38,727 nucleotides of DNA. Source: an uncultured Collinsella sp. (lineage in GTDB: Bacteria > Actinomycetota > Coriobacteriia > Coriobacteriales > Coriobacteriaceae). The position numbers and the translations under genes are program-made. Below the pieces are notes generated by a model, which saw nothing but the letters and a program-made list of their open reading frames with translations, did no database searches and was not told the DNA's origin. The stretch lies in the NCBI GenBank assembly GCA_900545505.1, contig UQZC01000001.1, forward strand, positions 1 through 38,727. Direction: 5' to 3'. The number at the start of each line of letters is the position of its first letter. Position 1 is the stretch's first letter. Positions 21,729-29,147 of this stretch are shown one piece after another.

Positions 21729-22118
21729 TTACAGTTCCTGTGCCTCGGCGGCGATCTTAGCGGCAGCGTCGCGGGCGCGCATCATATCCATCGCGCGCTT
21801 GTCGAGCACCTTGATCTGACTAGTCAGCATTACCGCGTCGACCACACCCCAGATCACCAGGCCCGTAGAGATCGAAAACCCAAGCGCACCAACTGTACCA
21901 CGAAGGCGCGAGCAGATTGCCGCGACAAGGACGGAGATGACAACCATCTTGATAAACGAGCCGCGGCGTTCACGAAGCGTGCGGGCCTGCGTCACATAGG
22001 CAATGCGAGCCGCCTCGGATGCCTCCGAGCGCATCTGGGCTTCACGCGCGATAGCCGCCGCCTCGGCAGACATGCCGCCGGCCATCAGCGAACGCTCCGC
22101 AACCTGGCCGCCCCGCAT
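21729..22118 (-). CDS. Small membrane protein of unknown function
   Basis: A 129-aa protein. An Ala/Arg/Glu-rich, probably helical N-terminus (residues 1-55) is followed by two hydrophobic segments (residues about 57-75 and 80-100) and a charged tail (KVLDKRAMDMMRARDAAAKI). No domain is recognised. Its ATG immediately follows the TAA of the DUF151 gene (TAAATG), so translation is probably by re-initiation. Internal Met codons at residues 12 and 16 are alternative starts. Confidence 0.75.
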   Translation of the reverse strand: MRGGQVAERSLMAGGMSAEAAAIAREAQMRSEASEAARIAYVTQARTLRERRGSFIKMVVISVLVAAICSRLRGTVGALGFSISTGLVIWGVVDAVMLTSQIKVLDKRAMDMMRARDAAAKIAAEAQEL

Positions 22119-22619
22119 TTAGAAATCATCGGGGGAGAGCGTATGGACGAACTCGTCGAACTTCTCGAACTCCTGCTCGTCGTCAACTTCCTCGGCATGG
22201 GTAGAAACAGTGCCCAAGCGATTCATGATGTCATCCTCCACAAACATGGGAGCATTGCTGCGCACGGCAAGGGCAATGGCATCACTGGGGCGGGCGTCGA
22301 TCTTGCGCTCGTCGCCATCGACCAGCACAACGATCGTCGCGTAGAACACCGGCGGCTCGGCGCGAACGATCTCGACGCGTTCGAGCTTGGCACCCAAGGC
22401 GTCGACGGTGTCGAGCAGCAGGTCGTGCGTGATTGGGCGCTCGGCGCGGCCGCTATCGATGCCACGGCTAATGGCAGCAGCTTCAAACGAACCAGTTTGA
22501 ATGGAAAGGGAACGCAGTGGCGCGGGCGAGTCCGATTTGCTGCAGCGCTCGCGAAGCACGATAAGCGATGGCACGGGACCGGCGGCCATGACGATGGTCT
22601 CTATGTCGACACGAACCAT
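22119..22619 (-). CDS. Bifunctional nuclease (BFN/DUF151) family protein
   Basis: A 166-aa protein whose centre (SGRAERPITHDLLLDTVDALG, then DARPSDAIALAVRSNAPMFVEDDI) is the DUF151 signature. Plant members have DNase and RNase activity; bacterial members are little studied, so the activity here is inferred. Start ATG at 22619 with GGAGGTG upstream. It probably forms an operon with the small membrane protein following it. Confidence 0.88.
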   Translation of the reverse strand: MVRVDIETIVMAAGPVPSLIVLRERCSKSDSPAPLRSLSIQTGSFEAAAISRGIDSGRAERPITHDLLLDTVDALGAKLERVEIVRAEPPVFYATIVVLVDGDERKIDARPSDAIALAVRSNAPMFVEDDIMNRLGTVSTHAEEVDDEQEFEKFDEFVHTLSPDDF

Positions 22620-22732
22620 GGAACACCTCCGGTACGTAGCGGTTAACACGCGGCAAGGTCGCCGCATTGAATAGCTATACTACCCAATCTTTCGCACAGC
22701 ACACAAAACCAAAATGAGATTTATCGCAGACA

Positions 22733-22764
22733 AGAAAAAAGCCCCGAGGCAACGCCCCAGGGCT
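22733..22764 (-). terminator. Terminator of the tRNA-Ala/tRNA-Ile unit
   Basis: On the minus strand AGCCCTGGGGC pairs imperfectly with GCCTCGGGGCT, followed by TTTTTTC, 15 bp past tRNA-Ile. Confidence 0.8.
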
Positions 22765-22778
22765 CTTCACAGTTTTGA

Positions 22779-22855
22779 TGGTGGACCTGACAAGATTCGA
22801 ACTTGTGACCTCCCGGTTATCAGCCGGACGCTCTAACCAACTGAGCTACAGGTCC
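22779..22855 (-). tRNA. tRNA-Ile (GAT)
   Basis: A 77-nt tRNA. Acceptor GGACCTG pairs with CAGGTCC, discriminator A, encoded CCA. The anticodon loop contains GAT. Four bases downstream of the tRNA-Ala remnant on the same strand. Confidence 0.95.
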
Positions 22856-22859
22856 ATCA

Positions 22860-22916
22860 TGGTGGAGGTTAGGGGGATCGAACCCCTGACCTCAGGCTTG
22901 CAAAGCCCGCGCTCTC
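22860..22916 (-). pseudogene. Truncated tRNA-Ala (TGC), 3' part only
   Basis: The minus strand carries the distal D-stem, an anticodon arm with TTTGCAA loop (TGC), the T-arm with TTCGATC, acceptor 3' strand AACCTCC, A and CCA. The first roughly 20 nt (acceptor 5' strand and proximal D-arm) are absent and unrelated sequence begins. Such a 3' tRNA remnant is what is left when an integrated element displaces part of a tRNA gene. Confidence 0.8.
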
Positions 22917-23745
22917 GAAAATGAACCGCACACCGGAGAGGCCTCCGGTGCAAAACCAGCTATTCGATTCGCTTTCCTTTTCGAGTGCTTAAAAATCGCC
23001 GACGCGATTTGAAAACGTCTCGCGAAAACTTTACCGCCGTGAGAGGTGGTAAAGCAAGATGTGTGGGAAAACAAATGGCCCGTATGGGCCCATTTGTTGC
23101 CACCCACACCCATCTTGCAATCTACGGAACGGGGATTGGGCGAAACGCAGTGTAGACGTGGAATGAGAGGCCTCATTCCAAGCGAGAGGCCTCGCGGCGT
23201 TGTAACTGCGTGAAGACCGTGAGCGGAAGCGAATTTTTAACGCGAAGGATGCTGAGTGTTAGAGATTCGCTGTAGCGAGAGCGAAGCGGTGATGCGAATG
23301 CGAGGGATGCCGAGTATTTGCATCACCGCGCAGCGGGTTTGCGGCGCCCGCGACGCAAACCTTCGACTTTGTCGAATGTTTTTCGTAACGCCAGCGAAAA
23401 AGTTGAGGCAGCTTTCGACATTTCAATGACGCGGAGAGTCTTTGGTGAGACTCGTAGCGTTGTTGAATTGTCGAAAGGTAACGCGATTTGAATTACGGTT
23501 CGGATTAACGATTCGATTTTCATGCGGCGGCCAAGCCGCCTATGATTGCTCCCTCCGGTCGCTATCGATTTTCAAAACTCCCGTTTTGTTTTGAATCAAT
23601 TTGAAATCCGAAATGAAAAACGAAACGCCCGCGCGAGTCGCTTTGACTTTTGCGCGGGCGCGATTCGGATCGGCCGAAAATCAAGCTGATGATATTTTGA
23701 GTTTCGCGTTTTAGATCTCAGAAACCAGATCTAAAAACTGCGGCG
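22917..23745 (+). ncRNA. Large structured non-coding RNA candidate (about 820 nt)
   Basis: No coding frame is plausible. The region is filled with hairpins, for example 22931-22950, 22993-23010, 23029-23054, 23054-23118 (nested), 23159-23180, 23182-23195, 23229-23270, 23286-23329, 23337-23360, 23362-23376, 23379-23401, 23412-23477 (21-bp arms with an inner GAGTCT/AGACTC hairpin), 23526-23540 and 23709-23736. Where stems are imperfect the exceptions are nearly all G.U pairs if plus RNA is read, and would be A.C clashes on the other strand, so RNA acts from the plus strand. Size, ornate folding and position beside tRNA genes recall the GOLLD/ROOL class, but I cannot verify the family. Ends are approximate. 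Confidence 0.7.
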
Positions 23746-23768
23746 TTAATTTCACTTCGCCCACAGCA

Positions 23769-25034
23769 TTACGGCGCGAGCACATCCAACGGAACAACTT
23801 GGACGCCGCGGTCGGTAACATAGGCTTGTGAACCAAATCCAATGATTGCAACTTTCGAAACCGGTGGGTTGTTTCCGGCGGCAACCATACGTTCCTCGAC
23901 AGCAACAAGATTGTCAGATGCCTCTTCGATTTGAGCGGAGCTGAGCTTAACTTCAACTGGGATCCAGGTCCCGCCAGGAGCCGCAATGACTGCATCGACC
24001 TCTAAATCACGAGAATCATGATAGTGGTAGAGGCTCATTCCGTTTGCTCGCGCATAGACCCACAAATCATGGAGTGCCAACGATTCAAAAAGTAGTCCAA
24101 GCGTCTTGAAATCTAGCAGCAAGGTCTCCGGAGTCGCCCCGAGCGCAGCGGCCGCCAGTGACGGGTCAGCAAGATGATGCTTCTTTGATTCTCTTAAGTG
24201 CACAGGAGATCTCATTGCTGGATTCCATGCGGGAATATCGCGAACGAAGCTGACCCGAGCGAGAAGAGATATATACGATGCCGCCGTTTGTCTCGATACC
24301 TCTCCACCAAGATCAGCTACGAGCGTCTTGAGTGTCGCCAAAGTGGATTCATTGCGCGCAAGCGATTCGATAACAGCTTTGACCTTTTCGGGATCGCGTC
24401 GAGAGCCATCAACACGAGACAAATCTTCTTCGGCAACTATGCCGATATAACGTTTTGCCATCGCCGACGCAGCCAGCACATCGCGCCCGACCGCCGCGGG
24501 CCATCCGCCGCGAACAACGCACTCGGCAATCGAGGCAGAATCCAACGACCCGAAAGCGCCATTGAACTTTTCGCCAGAAATAATGCTCGACAGCTTAACC
24601 GCACCGCTAGATTTCCCAAGTTCGAAAAGCGTCATGGTATCCATGCGCAATTTAGCGAACCTTCCAGCACCACTGTGCATCGGCCGCTCATTGTCTCGCG
24701 GTGTCGCCGACCCCGTAAATATGAACTGGCCAGGCTCGCCGCCGCGGTTGTCGCACTCAAACCGTGCCGCGTCCCAAAGTTTCGGAACCTCCTGCCATTC
24801 GTCGATCAGCCGCGGCACCTCGCCGGAAACGGCAAGCGCCGGGTCCGTCTCGGCACGCAAACGATTCTCGAAGTTGCGCGACGGATCCATGAGAAGGAGC
24901 CTGGACGCCGCACGGGTCCCGGCTGTGGTTGTCTTTCCACACCATTTCGGTCCTTCGATGAGAACGGCACCGAATATCCCTAGCATCTGGTCGAGCTCAT
25001 TTTCGATAATTCGAGTGTAGTACTTTTTTGGCAT
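23769..25034 (-). CDS. AAA ATPase with DUF4143 domain, paralogue 1
   Basis: A 421-aa protein. The AAA_14-type N-terminal domain has Walker A GPKWCGKTT (residues 28-36), Walker B-like PRLIDEWQEVPKLWD and FTGSATPRD. The C-terminal DUF4143 region ends with DLEVDAVI and PVEVKLS, a spacing that resembles a PD-(D/E)XK nuclease-like core. Function is not established; these proteins are abundant in gut actinobacteria and are often found on accessory DNA. ATG at 25034 is chosen for GGTGAAG upstream; the ATG at 25046 has none. Preceded by a 23-nt tandem repeat (25059-25135) and followed by a 10-bp hairpin. A paralogue of the same length lies at 36658-37923. Confidence 0.88.
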   Translation of the reverse strand: MPKKYYTRIIENELDQMLGIFGAVLIEGPKWCGKTTTAGTRAASRLLLMDPSRNFENRLRAETDPALAVSGEVPRLIDEWQEVPKLWDAARFECDNRGGEPGQFIFTGSATPRDNERPMHSGAGRFAKLRMDTMTLFELGKSSGAVKLSSIISGEKFNGAFGSLDSASIAECVVRGGWPAAVGRDVLAASAMAKRYIGIVAEEDLSRVDGSRRDPEKVKAVIESLARNESTLATLKTLVADLGGEVSRQTAASYISLLARVSFVRDIPAWNPAMRSPVHLRESKKHHLADPSLAAAALGATPETLLLDFKTLGLLFESLALHDLWVYARANGMSLYHYHDSRDLEVDAVIAAPGGTWIPVEVKLSSAQIEEASDNLVAVEERMVAAGNNPPVSKVAIIGFGSQAYVTDRGVQVVPLDVLAP

Positions 25035-25058
25035 ATTCTTCACCATTGATTACCGGCG

Positions 25059-25135
25059 CGTTTAACTAAATTTACCGTTTTCATTTAACCAGATTTTGCT
25101 TTTTCGATTAACCAGATTTACGCATTTCAGTTAAC
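25059..25135 (-). repeat. 23-nt tandem repeat upstream of DUF4143 paralogue 1
   Basis: On the minus strand three full 23-nt units start at 25135, 25112 and 25089, with a partial one at 25066. Each begins GTTAA; a GAAA block follows, and each full unit ends AAATCTG or AAATTTA. The last unit ends about 25 bp before the ATG, so this is probably promoter/operator DNA. Confidence 0.75.
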
Positions 25136-25139
25136 GAAA

Positions 25140-25562
25140 CAGATTGAACATGCCGAGTCAAGCCACGACAGGCTCGCGTCGTACTGCGGCCTGGCGCCGC
25201 ACAACCGCCAGTCGGAGACCTCGATCTCCTCGGTGACGGCATCGCGCCAAGGCAACAAAAGGCTGAAGAACCTGCTCATATTCTCGTGCAACTGCCTTGC
25301 CCGGACAGAGGGAAGATGAGGCGACCACTACGCCAGGTGCCGAGAACGAGGCATACCGCACGGCAAGGCACTCAAAGCGCTGACGCGAAAGAGGTTGAAG
25401 GTCACCTACGCGATCATACGGGACAGGGTGCCCTAAGCCACCTAGTCGAAGCACAGCACTCCGAACAGGCTGGAGTCCGCCGGTCGAAAGGCCTGGCGTC
25501 AGCATTTCGCGATTCGATCTCGCGAACGGCATTCCCCGGTTGACAAAACTATAGGAACACCC
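25140..25562 (+). mobile_element. IS110-family remnant (3' part)
   Basis: Contains the C-terminal third of an IS110-type transposase plus about 125 bp of non-coding right end, finishing near TTGACAAAACTATAGGAACA. The left part of the element is missing; the break abuts the DUF4143 tandem repeat. Confidence 0.7.
25150..25436 (+). pseudogene. IS110-family transposase, C-terminal fragment
   Basis: The frame reads LASYCGLAPHNRQSETSISS, then ASRQGNKRLKNLLIFSCNCL, which is the Transposase_20 domain of IS110/IS1111 DEDD transposases. An in-frame TGA at the position where relatives have Trp (GR-W-GD) interrupts it. The frame continues cleanly as HGKALKALTRKRLKVTYAII to a normal stop at 25436. Truncated and inactive. 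Confidence 0.8.
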
Positions 25563-26075
25563 GTGCTGTTACCCCTGCCATGCGTGTGATTGAGTATCTG
25601 CTAGCTTAAGCACTGCTGAATATCGCGTAACAGCACCGCCGTTATCGTGTGCGGGCATCTGGCAGACGCTGGTCCCTGTGCCCTTTTATTGCTAGCGCTC
25701 CATCTGCAGCGCTGCCGCATGATGGTCTCTCCCATGTCGGCCCAGATCGCGTCTATGTTGAACCTCCTCGTTCAGTCGACCGCATGGCGGCACGAGTGTA
25801 ACGGGGTGCCTGGAGATGCATTTAATAGCGGTGCCTGACGGCAATATTCAGTCGGGAAGGCAGCGGTGCTGATTCGCAATACAGGTGGTGTCGAAAGGGC
25901 CTAGGACTCATGTGATTGCATAAGCCGCAACAGTGCTGAAAAGGCTAACTGCTTTTGTTCGTGCATTGGCATCATATTCATAAAAACAACCGGTCCCGAC
26001 GTTGAATCTAAAATCATCGTTTAGCATTGATCCTGGCTGTTTCCAGAAAGCCACTAGTTTTTTAACTCATACATG
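25563..26075. other. Gene-free region before the RiPP-like operon
   Basis: No gene is called. A perfect 10-bp inverted repeat GTGCTGTTAC/GTAACAGCAC (25563-25572 and 25627-25636) starts at the IS110 right end. A short minus-strand frame around 25620-25760 (ADMGETIMRQRCRW) may be a decayed relic. The operon promoter should lie in the AT-rich 25950-26070 stretch, but no clear hexamers were chosen. Confidence 0.4.
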
Positions 26076-26092
26076 AAAAGGAGGTGACGAAA

Positions 26093-26212
26093 ATGGAGAA
26101 AGAGGAAATCGAGCTGGCCAGCGATAAATCGGCTTCCGACATCGAGATCACTGTTGAAGAACTTCTGGACTTCGGCATTGATGTTGATCAGGTTATACAG
26201 CGCCGCTGCTAA
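26093..26212 (+). CDS. Putative RiPP precursor peptide (39 aa)
   Basis: A 39-residue acidic peptide beginning MEKEEIELASDKSASD. It has a helical-looking stretch EITVEELLDFGIDVDQ and ends VIQRRC, with a single terminal cysteine after two arginines. A near-perfect AAAGGAGGTGACG ribosome site precedes the ATG. It is the first gene of the operon and is separated from the radical SAM gene by a strong hairpin, the usual layout where more precursor than enzyme is needed. A leader-core split cannot be placed with certainty; the C-terminal Cys or the EE pair at residues 22-23 are the most likely modified sites. The precursor role is inferred from context. Confidence 0.72.
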   Translation: MEKEEIELASDKSASDIEITVEELLDFGIDVDQVIQRRC

Positions 26213-26225
26213 GGTCTGATAACAC

Positions 26226-26257
26226 AATCGCCTCCGTTTAATGTGACGGAGGCGATT
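26226..26257 (+). terminator. Intergenic hairpin/attenuator after the precursor gene
   Basis: AATCGCCTCCGT pairs perfectly with ACGGAGGCGATT (12 bp, 8-nt loop), 13 bp past the precursor stop. No long U-run follows, so it may stabilise the precursor mRNA and let only part of transcription continue into the enzyme genes. Confidence 0.75.
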
Positions 26258-26286
26258 CCTATTCGCCCGAAAGAAAGGAGCTCAAG

Positions 26287-27951
26287 TTGAAGGTTGATTT
26301 CACTCTGATCAATCCGGTGAATCACTACAGGAAGACCCTTGTTGATAATCTGGCCATCTTGAATCTAAGGGCCGTTTCTGAAGCAGCGGGATTTTCAACT
26401 CACGTTATTGACTTTCAGCGTAAGTTCCTCGAAGAAGAAAAGACTTTTTCAAAAGAAATCTATCGGTGGTTCTCCGACGAAATAAAAGCAATCGACTCCC
26501 ATGTTTTTGGTGTTTCGATCATGAACGCCTCTTATATCTGGGGCATCATGATAGCGAAGATTATTAAACGGGCGCATCCCGAATCGGTTATCATATTTGG
26601 TGGTCCCCAGATCACTTCACTTCGAGAAATGGTTTTTCAGGATTGTCCCGAGGTTGACTTTCTATCGATCTTTGATGGGGAAGAAACCCTCCCGCTTCTA
26701 CTCGAATATATTGCTTGCGGCGCTCAGGGCGATTTACCTAAAAATTCGATTTCTAAAACCGGGGATTCTGGATTATGCGAGTTGATTGAATACGACATTA
26801 ACAACCTTCCGGAACTCGACTACTCCAATTCATACGGCATGAACGTGGTCAACATTGAGGCAGGTAGAGGTTGCCCGTTTAATTGCTACTATTGCTCATC
26901 CAGAGTGCTTCTCGGTCAGAAAGCGCGATTTCTTAATGTCGATAAACTGCTCGAAACCTCGCAGCGTGTCTACGATTGCATGGCAAAAACCGGCGCTCTT
27001 TCTTCAATTAACTATAATCATGATAACTTCTTAGCATCGCACAAGTACTTCTTTGAATTTGCAGTCAAAAAATATGCAATGAATTATGATTTCAAATACA
27101 ACTGTGAGGGACGAATCGATACGATAACTCCCGAGATCATTGGCCTACTTAAGGCAACCGGATGTATCTCTGTATTTGTTGGCTTGGAAACTGGCTCGCA
27201 AAGAATACAGCGAATCTGCCGGAAAAACTTGAATCTTAAAAAAGTAATTCCTACCGTAAAATCCATCATTTCCTCTGGCATGAGATTCGAAACCAATTTT
27301 ATCATCGGTTTTCCAGAAGAAACATATTCCGAAGTACTCGACACCCTTGCCCTTGCTCAAGAAGTCGCGTCGACCAGTTTTATGTCAAACGTTGACTTTT
27401 CCTATATGAGCCCAGAGCCTCTTACTGATGTTGCTCAAGGGGTGAATAAAGAGGATTATATCATCGTAAAAGAATCTCAGTATTACTTAGATTTACTTGC
27501 TGCCGGAATTGACCCAAACAGCCTGTCACCTCTTCATTTCAATCATCTGTACACAGTCAGAAATGAAAATTACGACATTCTTGACGTGCTCGCGCGTGCC
27601 GATACGTATTTTGATTTGATAAACCATTTTAAATTCGCAACCTACCTTATGATTCATCGAGATGGTAGAAGCATTGAAGATATTTTTGAAATGTGTCGCG
27701 ATCGTGATGCATTTGCCGTTGCAGAAAGCTATACGGCAACTCTAGATCAAGCTGGTGTGTATTATGCGGTTTCTTGTTTCGAAATCGACCGGCTGGCAAT
27801 AGTTCGTCGAGAAGAAAGAGCGCAGGATGTCCTATTCTATCGATACCCTGTTCAAAAGCTTTATCAGCTCTTCATCGAGACTATGAACATTTCAGGCTTC
27901 GAATCAGTGGCGAGCACCCCGACAAAAATAGTCGTTAGGAGTGCCAAATGA
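26287..27951 (+). CDS. Radical SAM enzyme with B12-binding-type N-terminal domain, RiPP maturase candidate
   Basis: A 554-aa protein. Residues 1-145 resemble the cobalamin-binding Rossmann domain of class B radical SAM enzymes (SVIIFGGPQITSLREMVF, then VDFLSIFDGEETLPLLLEYI), although a clear DXHXXG is not seen. The radical SAM core has C196, C200 and C203 in GRGCPFNCYYCSS, followed by FVGLETGSQRIQRICRK and a long C-terminal region (400-554) similar in layout to RiPP maturation radical SAM proteins. It should bind a 4Fe-4S cluster and generate a 5'-deoxyadenosyl radical acting on the 39-aa peptide. Start is TTG at 26287 with AAAGGAG six bases upstream. More AT-rich than the core genes. Overlaps the next gene by ATGA. 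Confidence 0.85.
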   Translation: MKVDFTLINPVNHYRKTLVDNLAILNLRAVSEAAGFSTHVIDFQRKFLEEEKTFSKEIYRWFSDEIKAIDSHVFGVSIMNASYIWGIMIAKIIKRAHPESVIIFGGPQITSLREMVFQDCPEVDFLSIFDGEETLPLLLEYIACGAQGDLPKNSISKTGDSGLCELIEYDINNLPELDYSNSYGMNVVNIEAGRGCPFNCYYCSSRVLLGQKARFLNVDKLLETSQRVYDCMAKTGALSSINYNHDNFLASHKYFFEFAVKKYAMNYDFKYNCEGRIDTITPEIIGLLKATGCISVFVGLETGSQRIQRICRKNLNLKKVIPTVKSIISSGMRFETNFIIGFPEETYSEVLDTLALAQEVASTSFMSNVDFSYMSPEPLTDVAQGVNKEDYIIVKESQYYLDLLAAGIDPNSLSPLHFNHLYTVRNENYDILDVLARADTYFDLINHFKFATYLMIHRDGRSIEDIFEMCRDRDAFAVAESYTATLDQAGVYYAVSCFEIDRLAIVRREERAQDVLFYRYPVQKLYQLFIETMNISGFESVASTPTKIVVRSAK

Positions 27952-29147
27952 ATAAGAATGCCACTGCGCAGCTGCACATCTATTCCGCCTTTTTCGTTCT
28001 CGCGGGATTTGTTTTAAATCGGGGAGTGTTTCTACTTTTCCTTGCGGAGAAAGGAATGTCTGTCACGGAAATCGCGCTTTATCAAGCCCTGTTTAACATT
28101 GCAACGGTCGTCCTCGAGCTGCCAACAGGGCTGATAGGCGATTTCTTTGGAAAGAAGTTCTCGATTCAAGTGGGCGTGCTGCTGCTTTTCTTCCATACGG
28201 CTGGCATGCTGTTGCTCTCAGGCCCCTTTCTCGTCGCGCTTTCCCTTGTTGAGGCACTCGCCTACTCCCTTCAATCGGGATCCGAACAAGCACTTTTATA
28301 TGAAATTGCCCGAAATGCCGGTCAAGGAGAGCGCTTCCTCACCATCAACGCTCGGCTGCTTGCCGCGCAATCAATCGCGACGGGAGTGGCAATCGTACTT
28401 GGATCATTCATTGCCCAAGTATCTTGGAGTGCCCTCTACGTATGCGTTTCCGTTTTCTATCTCCTGCAGCTTTTCCTTCTGTATCCCATTGAGAGAATGG
28501 AAACGACCCATTCCAAAAACTCTGGGGAGGAAAGGTTTGACGTAGCCAAGGTCTTCAGACGCGAAACCTGGTGCATTGGAGAATCCGCTTTTGCGGTGTT
28601 GCTTCTTCTAATCGGCACAAGCATGCTCGATGGATTCTATGGGAGTTATTACAACTTGAATCAGTTGGTATTCGACGCATTTGATGCTCCCGTCTCCATA
28701 ATAGGAATCTTTTTCGGTGCATCCTATGCAGTAAATGCGACGGCCTACATTGCAGCAGATTTCTTCTCATCGCGTTTCGGGAAAAGAAATACCATGCTCG
28801 GCTCGATGCTAATCGAGGCCGGTCTTTTCATGATTCTTCCGTGGTTCGCTTCAAATCCGCTGTGTTTGTTTGGCCTTAGCATGGTGCTTTGTTTTCTCCC
28901 AGAAGTGGTGTACATCACTTCGGAAAACTTAATCCAAGACGCGATAGCGGACGATCTCCGCGCGACGATCCTTTCCGTCGCGTCTCTGGTAAGGGCTCTC
29001 TTTTCTGCAATGTTTTTCTCCATATTTGGATATGTGTTGGGGTTATATCCCATTCAGATAGCGCTCGGTGTTATTGGCGCAATCGCGATAGCAATTACCG
29101 CCGTTGTTTCTTTAAAAATGGTAGGAATACATGTCTCCAAGAATTGA
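27948..29147 (+). CDS. MFS transporter, probable peptide exporter
   Basis: A 399-aa protein with about 12 hydrophobic segments and a major-facilitator loop motif after TM2 (GLIGDFFGKKFSIQVG). Starts within the radical SAM stop (ATGA), so it is translationally coupled. MFS pumps serve as exporters and self-immunity in small modified-peptide systems such as microcin C and pantocin; that role is inferred here. No signal of substrate in the sequence. Confidence 0.85.
   Translation: MNKNATAQLHIYSAFFVLAGFVLNRGVFLLFLAEKGMSVTEIALYQALFNIATVVLELPTGLIGDFFGKKFSIQVGVLLLFFHTAGMLLLSGPFLVALSLVEALAYSLQSGSEQALLYEIARNAGQGERFLTINARLLAAQSIATGVAIVLGSFIAQVSWSALYVCVSVFYLLQLFLLYPIERMETTHSKNSGEERFDVAKVFRRETWCIGESAFAVLLLLIGTSMLDGFYGSYYNLNQLVFDAFDAPVSIIGIFFGASYAVNATAYIAADFFSSRFGKRNTMLGSMLIEAGLFMILPWFASNPLCLFGLSMVLCFLPEVVYITSENLIQDAIADDLRATILSVASLVRALFSAMFFSIFGYVLGLYPIQIALGVIGAIAIAITAVVSLKMVGIHVSKN

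Noticed and set aside
23323..23523. 66-aa frame inside the hairpin region
   Set aside because: Covered by long stems with G.U compensation; no ribosome site.
25158..25532. Minus-strand frame over the IS110 remnant
   Set aside because: The plus strand clearly encodes the transposase C-terminus.
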